The translations under genes were made by a program, and so were the position numbers. From NCBI GenBank assembly GCA_030710605.1, contig CP092865.1, positions 144,073,081-144,137,080 of the forward strand: DNA of 64,000 nucleotides. Direction: 5' to 3'. The notes below the pieces were generated by a model. That model ran no database searches. It had not been told where the DNA came from and was given only the letters and a program-made list of their open reading frames with translations. The stretch is from Cordylochernes scorpioides (taxonomy: Eukaryota > Arthropoda > Arachnida > Pseudoscorpiones > Chernetidae). Each line of letters begins with the position of its first letter. Positions within the stretch are counted from its first letter, which is position 1. This document shows positions 9,900-21,583 of the stretch, piece by piece.

Positions 9900-11215
9900 G
9901 TAAAATACCAAACTTCTGAAGAAGTCTAGATTGCAAGGATATGCTATTTCCTCTGTAATTTATTCTGAAGCATCAATCATGACATATTATGAGAATTGCC
10001 GAGAAAAAGTGGACACACATGTTAAATTATGATTTTTAAACTTTTGATGAAGTCTATATTGATCCATTAAATGTTATTTTGTCTGTAATTTCTGTGGAAT
10101 AACGCATCAATCAAGAAATACCGAGAGAATGGTAGAGAAAGTGAACATACTTTCAAATTCCAGAACTTTTTTGAATTCTAGATTGCCCAGAAATGTGCTA
10201 TTGCGTCTATAATTTCTTCTCAAGTATCCTTCATGAAACACAGAAAGAATTATAGAAAAAGAGAACTCACTTTTCAAATCCCTAAAATTCTGATGATGTG
10301 TATTTACATTGAGACAAGAAATGTTATTTCATCTGTAATTGCTACGGAAGAGCAATCAATCATGAAACAACGAGAGAATTGCAGAGAAAGTGAACACACG
10401 CTTTCTAATTTCTCAAACTTCTTATGGAGTCTACATTGAGCCAGGAAATATTATTCCATCTGTAAATTGCTACGGCCGGCTTATGGATCGAAAGGTCTGG
10501 GAGGTCATTTGCTTCAAGGATGTAATTGCTGCGAAAGCATCAATCATAAAACACTGGGAGAATTGCAGAGAAAGTGAAAACACGCTTTCTAAATTCCCAA
10601 ACGTCTTATAAAGTCTAGATTGAGACAGGAAATGTTTTTTCATCTGTAATAGCTACGGAAAAGCATCAAGAGAAAGTGAAAACACGTTCTCAAACTTCTT
10701 ATGAAGTCTGCATTGAGACAAGAAATGTTATTTCATCTGTAATTGCTGAGAAAGAGCATCAATCATCGAACACAGCTAGAATTGCCGAGAAAGTGAAAAC
10801 ATGCTTTCTAAATCCTCAAACTTCTTATGAAGTCTTCTAAAGACAGGAAATGTTATTTCATCTGTAATTGCTGAGAAAGCATCAATCATGAGAAATTGAG
10901 AGAATTGCCGAGAAAGTGAAAACGTGCTTTCTAAATTCCCAAACTTACGAAGTCTACATTGAGTGAGGAAATGTTATTCCATTTGTAATTGCTACGGCCG
11001 GCTTATGGAACGAAATGAGGCCATTTTCTTCTAGGATGCAATTGCTACGGAAAAGTATCAATCATGAAACACTGAGAATTGCCGAGAAAGTGAAAACACG
11101 CTTTCTAAATTCCCAAACTTACGAAGTCTACATTGAGTGAGGAAATGTTATTCCATCTGTAATTTCTGAGAAAGAACATCAATCAAGAAACACAGCTAGA
11201 ATTGCCGAGAAAGTA
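9900..11215. repeat. About 125-bp degenerate satellite, roughly ten units with long variants
   Basis: Shared blocks: CCAAACTTCTTATGAAGTCT, AGGAAATGTTATTTCATCTG, TAATTGCT, CATCAATCATGAAACA, GAATTGCCGAGAAAGTGAAA. Two units carry a roughly 50-bp insertion with ACGGCCGGCTTATGG (10471 and 10990 regions), giving longer units. Confidence 0.85.
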
Positions 11216-11859
11216 CTGCGGTGAAGCAAACCGTTTAATATTCAGCCAGAGAAACGACCGGTTCCTGATTTCCAGAGGCCACTACAGCCGGAAGACAAAA
11301 TGTGAAATGAAATTCATTTAATGCCATTTTTCTAATAAGAACAATTTTGGTTTGAACCAATATAATCCCTGCTTTATATTTGCGAAGCATTTTACATAAG
11401 AAATATTTTAACAAATCCTTTTTAGGAAACAAATATCTCGGATTAAAAATAGCTCAATTTAAAGATTCAGTAGGTTAAACCGACAAAAGTCTATCCAAAC
11501 AGAAGCATTCGACCTCAAAAAAATCTCTAAGGCTCTAACATGGATAATATTTGCCCGACCGCTGAGAAACCTTTAAATAAATCACCTTAGAAGTCTCATT
11601 TTCAGGGTAACCAGTCTAAGACTGGCGTACCTCCCCGTTCAGGGTCCTCCAAGACGAAAAGCCACAGAAGGTTCAGGATATTTTCTTGCTCTAGAAGCAT
11701 TCATTGGGGGTTTATTTAGAAAAATGATGCAGTTATTCCACTTTCCTTCCTCATCTATATGCCATTGACCCAATAGTAGGTTTACAACCCTCTTTTAAAA
11801 GACGCTAAAAGCTTAGATGAATCACAAAATTCTCGACTTTTTTTTCAAATATTAGTTTA
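11216..11859. other. Unassigned sequence between arrays
   Basis: Short degenerate frames only (for example the minus frame at 11235-11432, 65 codons, no homology). No repeat recognised. Confidence 0.35.
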
Positions 11860-12164
11860 CACTCATGGACAAAAATCAAGGAAATTGTACCTTTTAGCAG
11901 CATGTATATCGAGATTCAGACAATAACAACAACAAAAAGCTTTATTAAGACCTTTCAGTCTTATACAGATTCTCCGCTGTATGGTACATGCAGGAGTGAT
12001 AGGGACAATAACTATGAAAGATATTTGATATACAGTGACCTTTATTGAAGGCATGCGAGTTAACCAAGTGTGAAAAAAATTGTCTCTGTCTCCTTCAAAA
12101 AAAAAAAAAAAAGACCACCGCGATATCAAAGAATTTTCACTTCTTTAAGTTTTGTCCATGAGTG
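11860..12164. mobile_element. Mariner-type MITE, carrying a nested non-LTR tail
   Basis: Ends CACTCATGGACAAAAATCAA and TTTAAGTTTTGTCCATGAGTG with TA on both sides. Interior matches the 21 kb copy (TGATATACAGTGACCTTTAT, GTCTCTGTCTCCTTC), split at 11926 by a 77-bp insertion. Confidence 0.85.
11927..12003 (-). mobile_element. 77-bp non-LTR 3' end inserted in a mariner-type MITE
   Basis: GACAATAA flanks it at 11919-11926 and 12004-12011; if mutations are allowed the duplication could be 15 bp (11 of 15 positions agree). The insert is only the family hairpin (arms AAGAC and GTCTT class), AATAAAGC and (GTT)n, plus a few UTR bases. It splits the MITE consensus cleanly. Confidence 0.85.
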
Positions 12165-12194
12165 TAGCTTAGGATTAAAATTGATTACAAGCGA

Positions 12195-13000
12195 AAAACA
12201 CCATCAGATTTGAGTCAACAAAGGTTAATTCAAATAGGAAACCTACAATCTCAAACAAAGCTATATTATCCTATGATTTTACTAAAGCAAGTTTTAAACG
12301 AACTATTACGGAAACATGCCTCTCGGAATGAATAGTCTCAAATCTTTAGAATGAAACTCACATAGCTCTCGATTTTCTCGCCAATCCTGAGGTAAGATTG
12401 AAATGATCTACAGATTAAAAACGAAATGTTTAAAGTCAACAGAAGGAGATAAAAAAGGAAGTTCACGACTCAAACAAAGCAATAAGCTCAAACATGCATC
12501 AGTAATTCGCCTCAAATATTTAAACTCACATAGTTTTCGATTTACTCGCCAAACGTCAGATAAGATTGAAATGGTCTACAGATAAAAACGAACTGTCTAA
12601 AGTCAACAGAAGTCGGGCGACAGGAAGTGTATGACTCAATTAAAGCCGTTAGCTCAAACATGCCTCACAAATTGCCTCAAATATTAAGCTTACATAGCCC
12701 TCGATTTTCTCGCCAATCGTGAGATAGGATCGAAAGAGTATACAGATGTAAAACAAACTGTTTAAAGCCAACAGAAGTCGGGCGACAGGAAGTGTAAAGT
12801 TCAAACAAGCCATAAGCTCAAACATGCGTCTCTCAATAAATTGCCTCAAATCATTAAACTCACATAGTTTTCGATTTTCTCGCCGATCGTCAGATAGGAT
12901 TGAAATGATCTACAGATGAAAAACGAACTGTTTGAGATCAACAGACGGCAGGAAGTGTACGACTCAAACAAAACCATAAGGTTCTAACAATACGTGCAGT
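12195..13000. repeat. About 168-bp satellite, four to five units
   Basis: The block CATAGNTNTCGATTTTCTCG, CCAATCGTNAGATAGGAT recurs at about 12360, 12528, 12693 and 12862, with TCTACAGATNAAAAACGAAC and CAACAGAAGTCGGGCGACAG. Confidence 0.85.
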
Positions 13001-13430
13001 GGGAGAGGGCCAAGGTGACCATCTCTAGATGAGGACCTTGGCCTCAGCACCACTCTACTGATTGCTTGCCACTTCTCGTAGGCAAAGTGAGGGCAATGGC
13101 TGCCCACCTCTTTTTTAATCATCAACGGCACCAAGATGAGTAGATTCTGCCATCACATTAGAAAATTTAATGGCCAGATAGCATATACTGACACTCTAAT
13201 ATAATGACTAAATTTTAGAATTGGCCAACTGAAGATGAGACCTTTGGTCTCAATCTCAGCACCACTCTTTTGATTGCTTGCCGCTTCTCGTAGGCAAAGT
13301 GGCTCTAGAGGGCAATGGCGGCCCACCTTTTTATAATCAAAGGCACCAAGATAACTAGATTTTTCCATCACATTAGAAAATGTAAAGGTCAAATTGTCTA
13401 CTGACACTATTAAGACAGAATATTCTAAAG
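13000..13430. repeat. Two-copy tandem, about 205 bp
   Basis: CAGCACCACTCTACTGATTG, CTTCTCGTAGGCAAAGTG and CCATCACATTAGAAAAT occur twice in the same order. No frame of note. Confidence 0.75.
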
Positions 13431-13441
13431 TAATTGTAAAA

Positions 13442-14954
13442 GAACATCAGCCCCGATAGAGTGTGAGATGAATGTTCCCTGACATAAGAATGTGTTATCT
13501 ACCAGACAGGGAACATCAGCCCCGATAGAGTGTGAGATGTGAATGTTCCCTGACATAGGAATGTGTTATCTACCAGACAGGGCACATCAGCCCCGATAGA
13601 GTGTGAGATGTGAATGTTCCCTGACATAGGAATGTGTTATCTACCAGACAGGGAACATCAGCCCCGATAGAGTGTGAGATGTGAATGTTCTCTGACATAA
13701 GAATGTGTTATCTACCAGACAGGGAACATCAGCCCCGATAGAGTGTGAGATGTGAATGTTCTCTGACATAAGAATGTGTTATCTACCAGACAGGGAACAT
13801 CAGCCCCGATAGAGTGTGAGATGTGAATGTTCCCTGACATAAGAATGTGTTATCTACCAGACAGGGAACATCAGCCCCGATAGAGTGTGAGATGTAAATG
13901 TTCTCTGACATAAGAATGTGTTATCTACCAGACAGGGAACATCAGCCCCGATAGAGTGTGAGATGTGAATGTTACCTGACATAAGAATGTGTTATCTACC
14001 AGACAGGGAACATCAGCCCCGATAGAGTGTGAGATGTGAATGTTCCCTGACATAAGAATGTGTTATCTACCAGACAGGGAACATCAGCCCCGATAGAGTG
14101 TGAGATGTGAATGTTCCCTGACATAAGAATGTGTTATCTACCAGACAGGTAACATCAGCCCCGATAGAGTGTGAGATGTGAATGTTCTCTGACATAAGAA
14201 TGTGTTATCTACCAGACAGGTAACATCAGCCCCGATAGAGTGTGAGATGTGAATGTTCTCTGACATAAGAATGTGTTATCTACCAGACAGGGAACATCAG
14301 CCCCGATAGAGTGTGAGATGTGAATGTTCTCTGGCATAAGAATGTGTTATCTACCAGACAGGGAACATCATCCCCGATAGAGTGTGAGATGTGAATGTTC
14401 CCTGACATAAGAATGTGTTATCTACCAGACAGGGAACATCAGCCCCGATAGAGTGTGAGATGTGAATGTTCCCTGACATGAGAATGTGTTATCTACCAGA
14501 CAGGGAACATCAGCCCCGATAGAGTGTGAGATGTGAATGTTCCCTGACATAAAAATGTGTTATCTACCAGACAGGGAACATCAGCCCCGATAGAGTGTGA
14601 GATGTGAATGTTCCCTGACATAAGAATGTGTTATCTACCAGACAGGGAACATCAGCCCCGATAGAGTGTGAGCTGTGAATGTTCCCTGACATAAGAATGT
14701 GTTATCTACCAGACAGGGAACATCAGCCCCGATAGAGTCGAGATGTGAATGTTCCCTTACATAAGAATGTGTTATCTATACCAGACAGGGAACATCAGCC
14801 CCGATAGAGAGTGTGAGATGCGAATGTTTTCTGACATAAGAATGTGTTATCTACCAGACAGGGAACATCAGCCCCGATAGAGTGTGAGATGTGAATGTTC
14901 TCTGACATAAGAATGTGTTATCTACCAGACAGGGAACATCAGCCCCGATAGAGT
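13442..14954. repeat. 71-bp satellite, about 21 units, highly uniform
   Basis: Unit: GAACATCAGCCCCGATAGAG, TGTGAGATGTGAATGTTCCC, TGACATAAGAATGTGTTATC, TACCAGACAGG. Units differ by few substitutions, indicating recent expansion or strong homogenisation. Each unit contains an 8-bp dyad, GGGAACAT and ATGTTCCC, about 30 bp apart. No coding potential. Confidence 0.95.
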
Positions 14955-15062
14955 CCGGTGCGTGACATTTTCCGCTCGGCAAGTCGCCACGCTCGGCGGT
15001 CAACCCACATTTGGGCGGCGCCAATAACCTTCATCGCCTGCCCGACGGCACGAGACAGCAGC
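14955..15062. other. GC-rich island at the end of the 71-bp satellite
   Basis: About 108 bp (TCCGCTCGGCAAGTCGCCAC, TTTGGGCGGCGCC) much richer in GC than its surroundings. One minus frame is open (RAVGQAMKVIGAAQMWVDRR) but too short to assign. Confidence 0.4.
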
Positions 15063-15780
15063 CGATAGAATATGCCATTCCATTTTATAATACAATACTT
15101 CTTTATAACCGATATAATTAGCTATATGTACTAAGAGACATCATAGTCTAATAAAAAGATTGATTAAAGATTCATTGAAGACCTCAAATCAAGAGAACGC
15201 CCTCGTACTTCATTCTAGACAAACTAAAGAGAGATAAACTAAGACATATCTTACCATTAGTTGATGGCTATGGATTGATCATCTCGGAGAGGAGTCTGAT
15301 TAAAGAGGTACACCAGCTTGTATGTTTTTCCTGAAAAAATGATATTTGTGTTACATCCTTCTATTCTTTTATACTATCCGGGCATTCAACCGGTCAATAT
15401 AGAACTAGTAGATATCTCTTCCTAAAAGAAACTTCCAACATCCTATACACCAGAAGGGTAAGAAAATTCTATAATCTTGAAGATAGAGGTTGCCTTGCCA
15501 GCATCCATTGTTTTTTAAATAAAAGATACTTCAGCCAAACTGTCTCTTATTTTAAGAACAAAATATTCTGATAGTCAAACTAAAAAACTAAAACAGAACA
15601 TCGTCCTCTGCTCCTAGAATTAAGATTACGAGCGATTTCTCTTGATTGAGCTTATTTGGTGCAAAGAGGAAATATTGGATTGCTTTTTCAATAAATTCAT
15701 TGCCGAATGGTGTCTTTAGCAAGGTGGCTGTATTCGACCTCATCGATTAATATATACATTATTTTAATCGCAGAAGGACA
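15063..15780. other. AT-rich sequence between two satellites
   Basis: No gene. Near 15.48-15.55 kb is a fragment of the repeat that flanks the 47.2 kb hammerhead (TTGCCTTGCCAGCATCCATT, AAAGATACTTCAGCC). Confidence 0.4.
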
Positions 15781-16574
15781 GTGGTGTCTTGTCCATGGAG
15801 CAGATCAGATCGGTCCATGCACCCTGATCACAATACCGGCCAACTGAGGTGGTGGTGTTTTGTCCATGGAGCAGATCAGATCGGTCCATGCACCCTGATC
15901 ACAATACCGGCCAACTGAGGTGGTGGTGTTTTGTCCATGGAGCAGATCAGATCGGTCCATGCACCCTGAACACAATACCAGCCAACTGAGGTGGTGGTGT
16001 TGTCTTGTCCATGGAGCAGATCAGATCGGTCCATGCACCCTGATCACAATACCAGCCAACTGAGGTGGTGGTGTTGTCTTGTCCATGGAGCAGATCAGAT
16101 CGGTCCATGCATCCTGATCAAAATACCGGCCAACTGAGGTGGTGGTGTTTTGTCCATGGAGCAGATCAGATCGGTCCATGCACCCTGAACATAATACCAG
16201 CCAACTGAGGTGGTGGTGTCTTGTCCATGGAGCCGATCAGATCGGTCCATGCACCCTGATCACAATACCAGCCAACTGAGGTGGTGGTGTTGTCTTGTCC
16301 ATGGAGCAGATCAGATCGGTCCATGCACCCTGAACATAATACCAGCCAACTGAGGTGGTGGTGTCTTGTCCATGGAGCCGATCAGATCGGTCCATGCACC
16401 CTGATCACAATACCAGCCAACTGAGGTGGTGGTGTTGTCTTGTCCATGGAGCAGATCAGATCGGTCCATGCACCCTGAACATAATACCAGCCAACTGAGG
16501 TGGTGGTGTCTTGTCCATGGAGCAGATCAGATCGGTCCATGCACCCTGATCACAATACCAGCCAACTGAGGTGC
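15781..16574. repeat. 71-74 bp satellite, about 11 units, derived from the VHGPI non-LTR 3' end
   Basis: Units contain GTCCATGGAGCAGATCAGAT, CGGTCCATGC, CAATACCGGCCAACTGAG and a (GGT)2-3 run with TGTTTT or TGTTGTCTT variants. Read on the minus strand each unit is the last codons, stop, 3' UTR and (CCA)n tail of the adjoining polymerase fragment. The same 3' end occurs alone at 18103-18154 with its own target duplication. Confidence 0.9.
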
Positions 16575-16858
16575 CTTGTCCGTATTGATGTCCTCTTCTG
16601 GATTGATGTCTGCCATATAGAGGGCTGCAAGGATGACCGGGTATTTATGGTCCGGAGTGAGTTGGGTGTTGTGACAGTTATTGTAGTTCCTGTAGGATCT
16701 AGTCATGTCTGGGTTTATCTTCATTTTTTTAAATGTCCCTGTTCTGATTCTTGAAATTGTTGTTAATTCTCTGTCAATGTTGAGGTTGCATATGGGCTGG
16801 GGTATTTTGGTTTTTGTAATGAGTTTTGCTTTTGTAATTAAGGACAGTAGAAATTTGA
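16527..16858 (-). pseudogene. Non-LTR polymerase C-terminal fragment (VHGPI family)
   Basis: The minus-strand frame reads IPQPICNLNIDRELTTISRI, then RTGTFKKMKINPDMTRSYRN, YNNCHNTQLTPDH, YPVILAALYMADINPEED and ends RVHGPI with a stop at 16527-16529. It parallels the 32.2 kb fragment (IHPDGTRTNRTCNNC). The second Cys-His pair is partly lost (DHKYPV where relatives have HIFSCP). The stop and UTR lie inside the rightmost unit of the 71-74 bp satellite, so the satellite grew from this element's own 3' end. Confidence 0.82.
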
Positions 16859-17269
16859 TTTATGTGTAAAATAAATATTCGCGTCTTAATGTTTTCATTT
16901 ACTCTATATTTAGATGGTACGTTATTGCCTTATATTAATATATCCATTGTTGATAACCATTATTTCAATGTCAATTATAAAGGTCAAAGACTCTTCCAGT
17001 AAAATATATCAAGAAAGAAGTTTCAGAAGATGAGTTTCTTTTAATAATATGTGCTCCTGGCAGGATATGCCTTTTTTTATTTTTAATATCAACACCTGAT
17101 CTTTTTATCTTTTATTTTTTCTTTCGTTTTTTAATTTAAATATATATATCCTCATTCCCTCAATTTACAGCTATGCCTGTGGAAGTAATGTAAAGATATG
17201 AAAGCTCACAATTTGCACAAATAAAGAAACACATTGCACTGTTTATATTTTTATTTTATACTTTATAGC

Positions 17270-17395
17270 AATTTTCTCTCTTTTAAAGGAGACAGAGACA
17301 ATTTTAATCAATTAGGAACAAAATTACCCTTCTTCAAACGTCTTCTTCAAAAAACAGAAGACATCAAAAACTCGAGTTTTATCCATGAGTGTATG
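17270..17395. mobile_element. Mariner-type MITE, degraded
   Basis: AAAGGAGACAGAGACAATTT and the end GAGTTTTATCCATGAGTGTA are recognisable; the rest is diverged. Confidence 0.5.
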
Positions 17396-17576
17396 CTTCT
17401 AGGACTGTGTGTATAAAACATATATACCCAAATATTTAGTACATCAAGCAATGTCCTTACGAATAACCACAACTACGCCTGTTAGGCCACATATTAAATA
17501 GCATTGTAATATAGTCAAATGTTTTATTTTCTGTAATTCACAGAATGTGTATTATCATATTAGTTTTTTTTGTTGA

Positions 17577-17775
17577 ATATATATATTAAGTTTAATTAAT
17601 TAATTATTCCCACACAGAGTATATATGTAAGATCACAAGTAAATAGGCGCTAACTGTAAGAAGAATCGATTTTTTTGTTTACTATTGTAATAAGTTGTTA
17701 TTTTGATTGTTCTACCTCATGTAAATCAATAAAATAATGTTCGATCAAACTTCTTGGGATCAGTATCTTTAAAAG
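17577..17775. repeat. Dispersed repeat, also at 37.57-37.74 kb
   Basis: TATATTAAGTTTAATTAATT, CAGAGTATATATGTAAGATC, AATAGGCGCTAACTGTAAGA and GTAAATCAATAAAATAATGT are shared. The class is unknown. Confidence 0.55.
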
Positions 17776-17904
17776 GTCTAAGCAAAGTTAACATTTTTTA
17801 ATCATCATCAACAACCATGGAGTAAAAGTTGTATATTCGAACAATAAAATTAAACAATAAATTATTTTCAAGTTTTAGAGTTTTGGATTTTTGTGACTTA
17901 ATAT

Positions 17905-18094
17905 TGTAGCAAAGTATTTATTATTTTATGTACAGATTATTAATTTTGATTTTCTCATATTTTATTACTTTGAGGAAATTTCCCTCATTGCTTCTCTTGT
18001 ATTTTATATTCTTTATTTGTGCATCATTTGCGCTTGTGCTTTAATAAATTGCCGTGTCATCCTGAAGTTTGTCTTTCCTAATTTTCTACGTTAT
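17905..18094. mobile_element. LTR-like repeat, short copy
   Basis: TGTAGCAAAGTATTTATTAT ... CCGTGTCATCCTGAAGTTTG, TCTTTCCTAATTTTCTACG. The right terminus is degraded and is followed by the 52-bp non-LTR insertion. Confidence 0.45.
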
Positions 18095-18102
18095 AATATA
18101 TT

Positions 18103-18154
18103 CGTGTTGGTGTCTTGTCCATGGAGCAGATCAGATCGGTCCATGCACCGTGAC
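18103..18154 (-). mobile_element. 52-bp non-LTR 3' end (VHGPI family) with 8-bp target duplication
   Basis: AATATATT flanks it at 18095-18102 and 18155-18162. The insert is one unit of the satellite sequence, ending in a short CAC-type tail on its left. It sits next to the LTR-like repeat that ends near 18,094. Confidence 0.8.
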
Positions 18155-18510
18155 AATATATTGCAATCATCAATAACGTTTAAGGGTGATGATACTATAA
18201 AAAGAAGAAAAGTGTTGCTGTGTGAAAGGTGTATCTACAGATACAACGACGGGCTGTAGAGACAGCCATCATCCGTAGAAACCTGTAGTCAGACAGGCCA
18301 CCTCAGCTATTGTTTTAAAGTTTTAGAGGTTTAGATTTTGGCTTAATACATTACAGTCATCATAAACGATAGAGGGTGACGATGATTGAAAAAGAAAGGT
18401 ATTTCTGTGTGAAAAGTGTAGCTACAGAGCTACAGATAGGACGACGTGCTGTAGAGACTGCCATCATCCGTAGAAACCTGTAGTCAGACAGGCCGCCGCA
18501 GCAGAATTAA
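18155..18510. repeat. Two-copy tandem, about 185 bp
   Basis: Both copies have TCATCATAAACGAT-like starts, GTGTGAAAAGTGTAGCTACA-like middle and the identical block GCCATCATCCGTAGAAACCT, GTAGTCAGACAGGCC. Confidence 0.7.
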
Positions 18511-19929
18511 GGTCATTCAGGTGATGGAAACGCTGTCTACCCCTGCTAATTTGTGCAGTACCTTTCGTCCCATTTTGTCCTCTCGCCTTTCCAGGAATGT
18601 CCTTTGTTCCCTCACTACCATATCTCAATTATCATGGCATCACATTTGTTTCGCTTCCGCATGTTTTCCCAATTGTTGGAAAAACCTTCTTTTTATCTCT
18701 TTGCTTAATGTTTTCGAAATATTCTCATTAAATAAGCCTGCTTTAATCTTCTTTTGTATATTTGTTTTTGTTTTTCTAAAATATTGAAAAACTAAATTTT
18801 CCTGCGTGAATTCATTATTTCTTTTAAATCCAAACGAATTCTTTTAGTTTGTAAAATTGTTTATACATTTTTAATTAGTGAATACACAAACACACAATAC
18901 AAAATATATTGCTAACTTAAACCAAAAATAATCCACAAAACACACATAAATCCACTGTTCCCCAAAATTATTATTTATATATTTAGTCAAATTGTATTAA
19001 TATTTTTCAATGAATAATTTATTTTTCTTACAAACAGTATTGTCCTTGTGCTCTCCGAAGACAATGTAGAAATAAAACTACAGCGATAATATACAACATA
19101 TAAATAGAGATTTTATATATTGAACTTTCAAATAAATACTTGTATTTATACGATGAAGAGGAAACCCACTTCCTCTCTATTTTTGGCATTGCATCAATAT
19201 TGATGTTTGTTGATATAGGTTCACTGGACTCTTTCTTCCTTTTCGTATTGGATTTGAAGCTATGGAAAAATTAAAAATGACATTATAATAATGAAAAACG
19301 GCCTCCTAGAACAAGTTTTTAGCTTTATTTATATATTCTTTCAAGATTTCAGGTATTCTAAACTCTTCTATAGGAATATATGACAAACACTTTTTATCAC
19401 ATAATCTTTTGGAAGGGTTTATAAAGGAGTATATGATAAAAAAAAATTGTTATAAGCTTGAGAGAATATATAAATTTATAAGTTTCTATTATAAGGTGAA
19501 GATTAATAGTGAAAGTTATTTTATATGAAAATTGCACTTTATATTTAGATATATTTAAAAGAAAAATAAAAGATACGAAATTTTATGCTACTATAATTAT
19601 TTTATTGTTTCACAATTCTTACACACATTATAAACAAAGTCTTTAATAATTAACATACCTTCGATTGTCTCAAATCAAAACAAAGTAAAGTTATATCACT
19701 GATATATTATCTTTACACAAAACAAATCATAAATAAATTAAAAAATTATCCTTGGAAGACGCGTGTTTTTTTTTTATTATTATTACTGCTTGCTTGTATT
19801 TATATTTCAGAGGATTTTATCTCTCGAATGTCATTTTATAAAGCACAATTTGATTATTCGATCGGAAACTTGGTATCAAAAATTGTGTATATATTCATAG
19901 GATAATGTACTAGTATAACCTTTTTAATA
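18511..19929. other. AT-rich intergenic sequence
   Basis: No gene, RNA or transposon terminus recognised. Long A/T runs around 19.43-19.60 and 19.74-19.80 kb. Confidence 0.4.
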
Positions 19930-20300
19930 CATAGTAAAATCTCGCTATAGCGAACTCTATTTGGACTGAACTTTTGTTTTCCTATGGTCAATTTATTTAG
20001 AAAAAAATGATATGGAAACTGCCTGACCTTCTAATATCAAAGATTCATGATGGCGATTCTCTTAGGGATCATCAACACAAGTTCAATACATCTCTAAATC
20101 TCTCAATAAATAAAAGTGCATGGCACCACCTCAGGAATTGGACTTCCATTGACATGGTGAATAAAGCTGAAAAGACTCACGGACAGGTTTAAAAGTCAGC
20201 CCGGGTAGTTGGCAACTTTTGTACTCTAAATATTAATATGATTTTGTGTGGAATAGTAGGGGTAGTTCGTCATTTAAGGTTCGTTATAGCACTATTATTT
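19930..20300. mobile_element. Old pogo-like ends flanking other repeat sequence
   Basis: TAGTAAAATCTCGCTATAGC on the left and AAGGTTCGTTATAGCACTAT on the right resemble degraded inverted ends of a CAGTAAAAYCTCGCTATAG-type element. Between them a frame at 20007-20192 (SAWHHLRNWTSIDMVNKAEK) may be retrotransposon-derived; I do not recognise it. Confidence 0.35.
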
Positions 20301-20319
20301 TTTTCCTTCCTTCGATACC

Positions 20320-20575
20320 CTCCTTTACTGAGGGTAGGCCACATGGTCTATCCATATCTCCCCCCCTCAATGCCTTCCTCTACTAAGGGTAGGCCATATC
20401 CCCCTCCTTCAATGCCTTCCTCTACTGAGGGTGGGCCACATGGTCTATCCATATTTCCCTCCCTCAATGCCTTCCTCTACTAAGGGTAGGCCATATCCCC
20501 CTCCTTCAATGCCTTCCTCTACTGAGGGTGGGCCACATGGTCTCTCCATATCTCCCTCCTTTAATGCCAATGTTT
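20320..20575. repeat. About 97-bp tandem repeat, under three units
   Basis: CTACTGAGGGTNGGCCACAT, GGTCTATCCATATCTCCC and CTCTACTAAGGGTAGGCCAT alternate, so each unit is itself two related halves of about 48 bp. Confidence 0.75.
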
Positions 20576-21018
20576 CAGTCAGTTTGTTCCCTGATGGTCG
20601 CTAGCAGAGTGAGAGCACCTGGTGGAATCCTTCCTTCCTTGACCTACTTTGGGTCGGCTGACATCCTATCAAGTTTTTTCATCAGAATTTCTGCTTTGCG
20701 TTTAATTTTTTCCAAAAAAAATGATGTAAGAATTTAAGTAATTCATTCTTCTAAAGCTTGAAGTACCTTTTTTATGGATATCTGTTTATTGTAGTATTCA
20801 AATTACCCTTTTTTAAATATCACTTTGGCCTGTAGAAGTATCAAATACTTGAAAACTTGCTGCAATTTAAAATTAAAGAAACTTGTGAAGTTTCTTTATG
20901 TTTTTATTGCATGTGAATGCAGTCAATAAATTCAAATTGTACTGAACATATTACGGCTAAGATATCAATTTTCAATTCGAAATATTTTGTTTTTCTCTTG
21001 GATATCTGTCGAACTATA

Positions 21019-21303
21019 CACTCATGGACAAACTTAAGGAAGTTTCAAATTTTGATGTCACCAACCATCTATTTTTCTGAAGGAGACAGAGGCGATTTTG
21101 TTTACATTTGGTTATCTCGTGTGTCTTCAATATAGGTAACTGTGTATCAAATATCTTACAGAGTTATTGTATGAATCCTGATATACATGCTAAAAGATAC
21201 AACTTCTTTAAGTTTTGTCCATGAGTGTATCTTTCAGAGTTATTGTCTGAATCCTGATATACATGCTAAAAGGTAAAACTTTCTTAAGTTTTGTCCATGA
21301 GTG
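21019..21303. mobile_element. Mariner-type MITE with duplicated right end
   Basis: Left end TA-CACTCATGGACAAACTT and right end AAGTTTTGTCCATGAGTG-TA. The basic element is 21019-21227. The right 76 bp (TCTTTCAGAGTTATTGTCTG, ATATACATGCTAAAAGGT) is then repeated once more to 21303. Confidence 0.8.
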
Positions 21304-21583
21304 TACTCAACTAGGTAAGATTAATCAAAATGGACCTGTGTCTTGGAAGTTCAACGTGTTCTGAATAAATTTAAAGTGTCCATCCATGTAGCTGTCGGAT
21401 TTTAAAATTCAAAATTTTAGAATTCCCGATTACTTCTGAATTACTATCTTCTGAAATAATATCTTTGACGATTGGCATCGACGAAGAATTGCGGGTAACT
21501 CATCTTCTCATCAAGTACCATATTATCTGTGACATCTTTCACCGGTGTGGACTGAACCCAGACATCAATCAGACTCTAAAATA

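Noticed and set aside
13442-14954. CRISPR-like array
   Set aside because: The 71-bp units are contiguous with no unique spacers, in an animal-type genome; it is a satellite.
16500-16754. 84-aa plus-strand frame
   Set aside because: Antisense to the VHGPI polymerase fragment and partly satellite.
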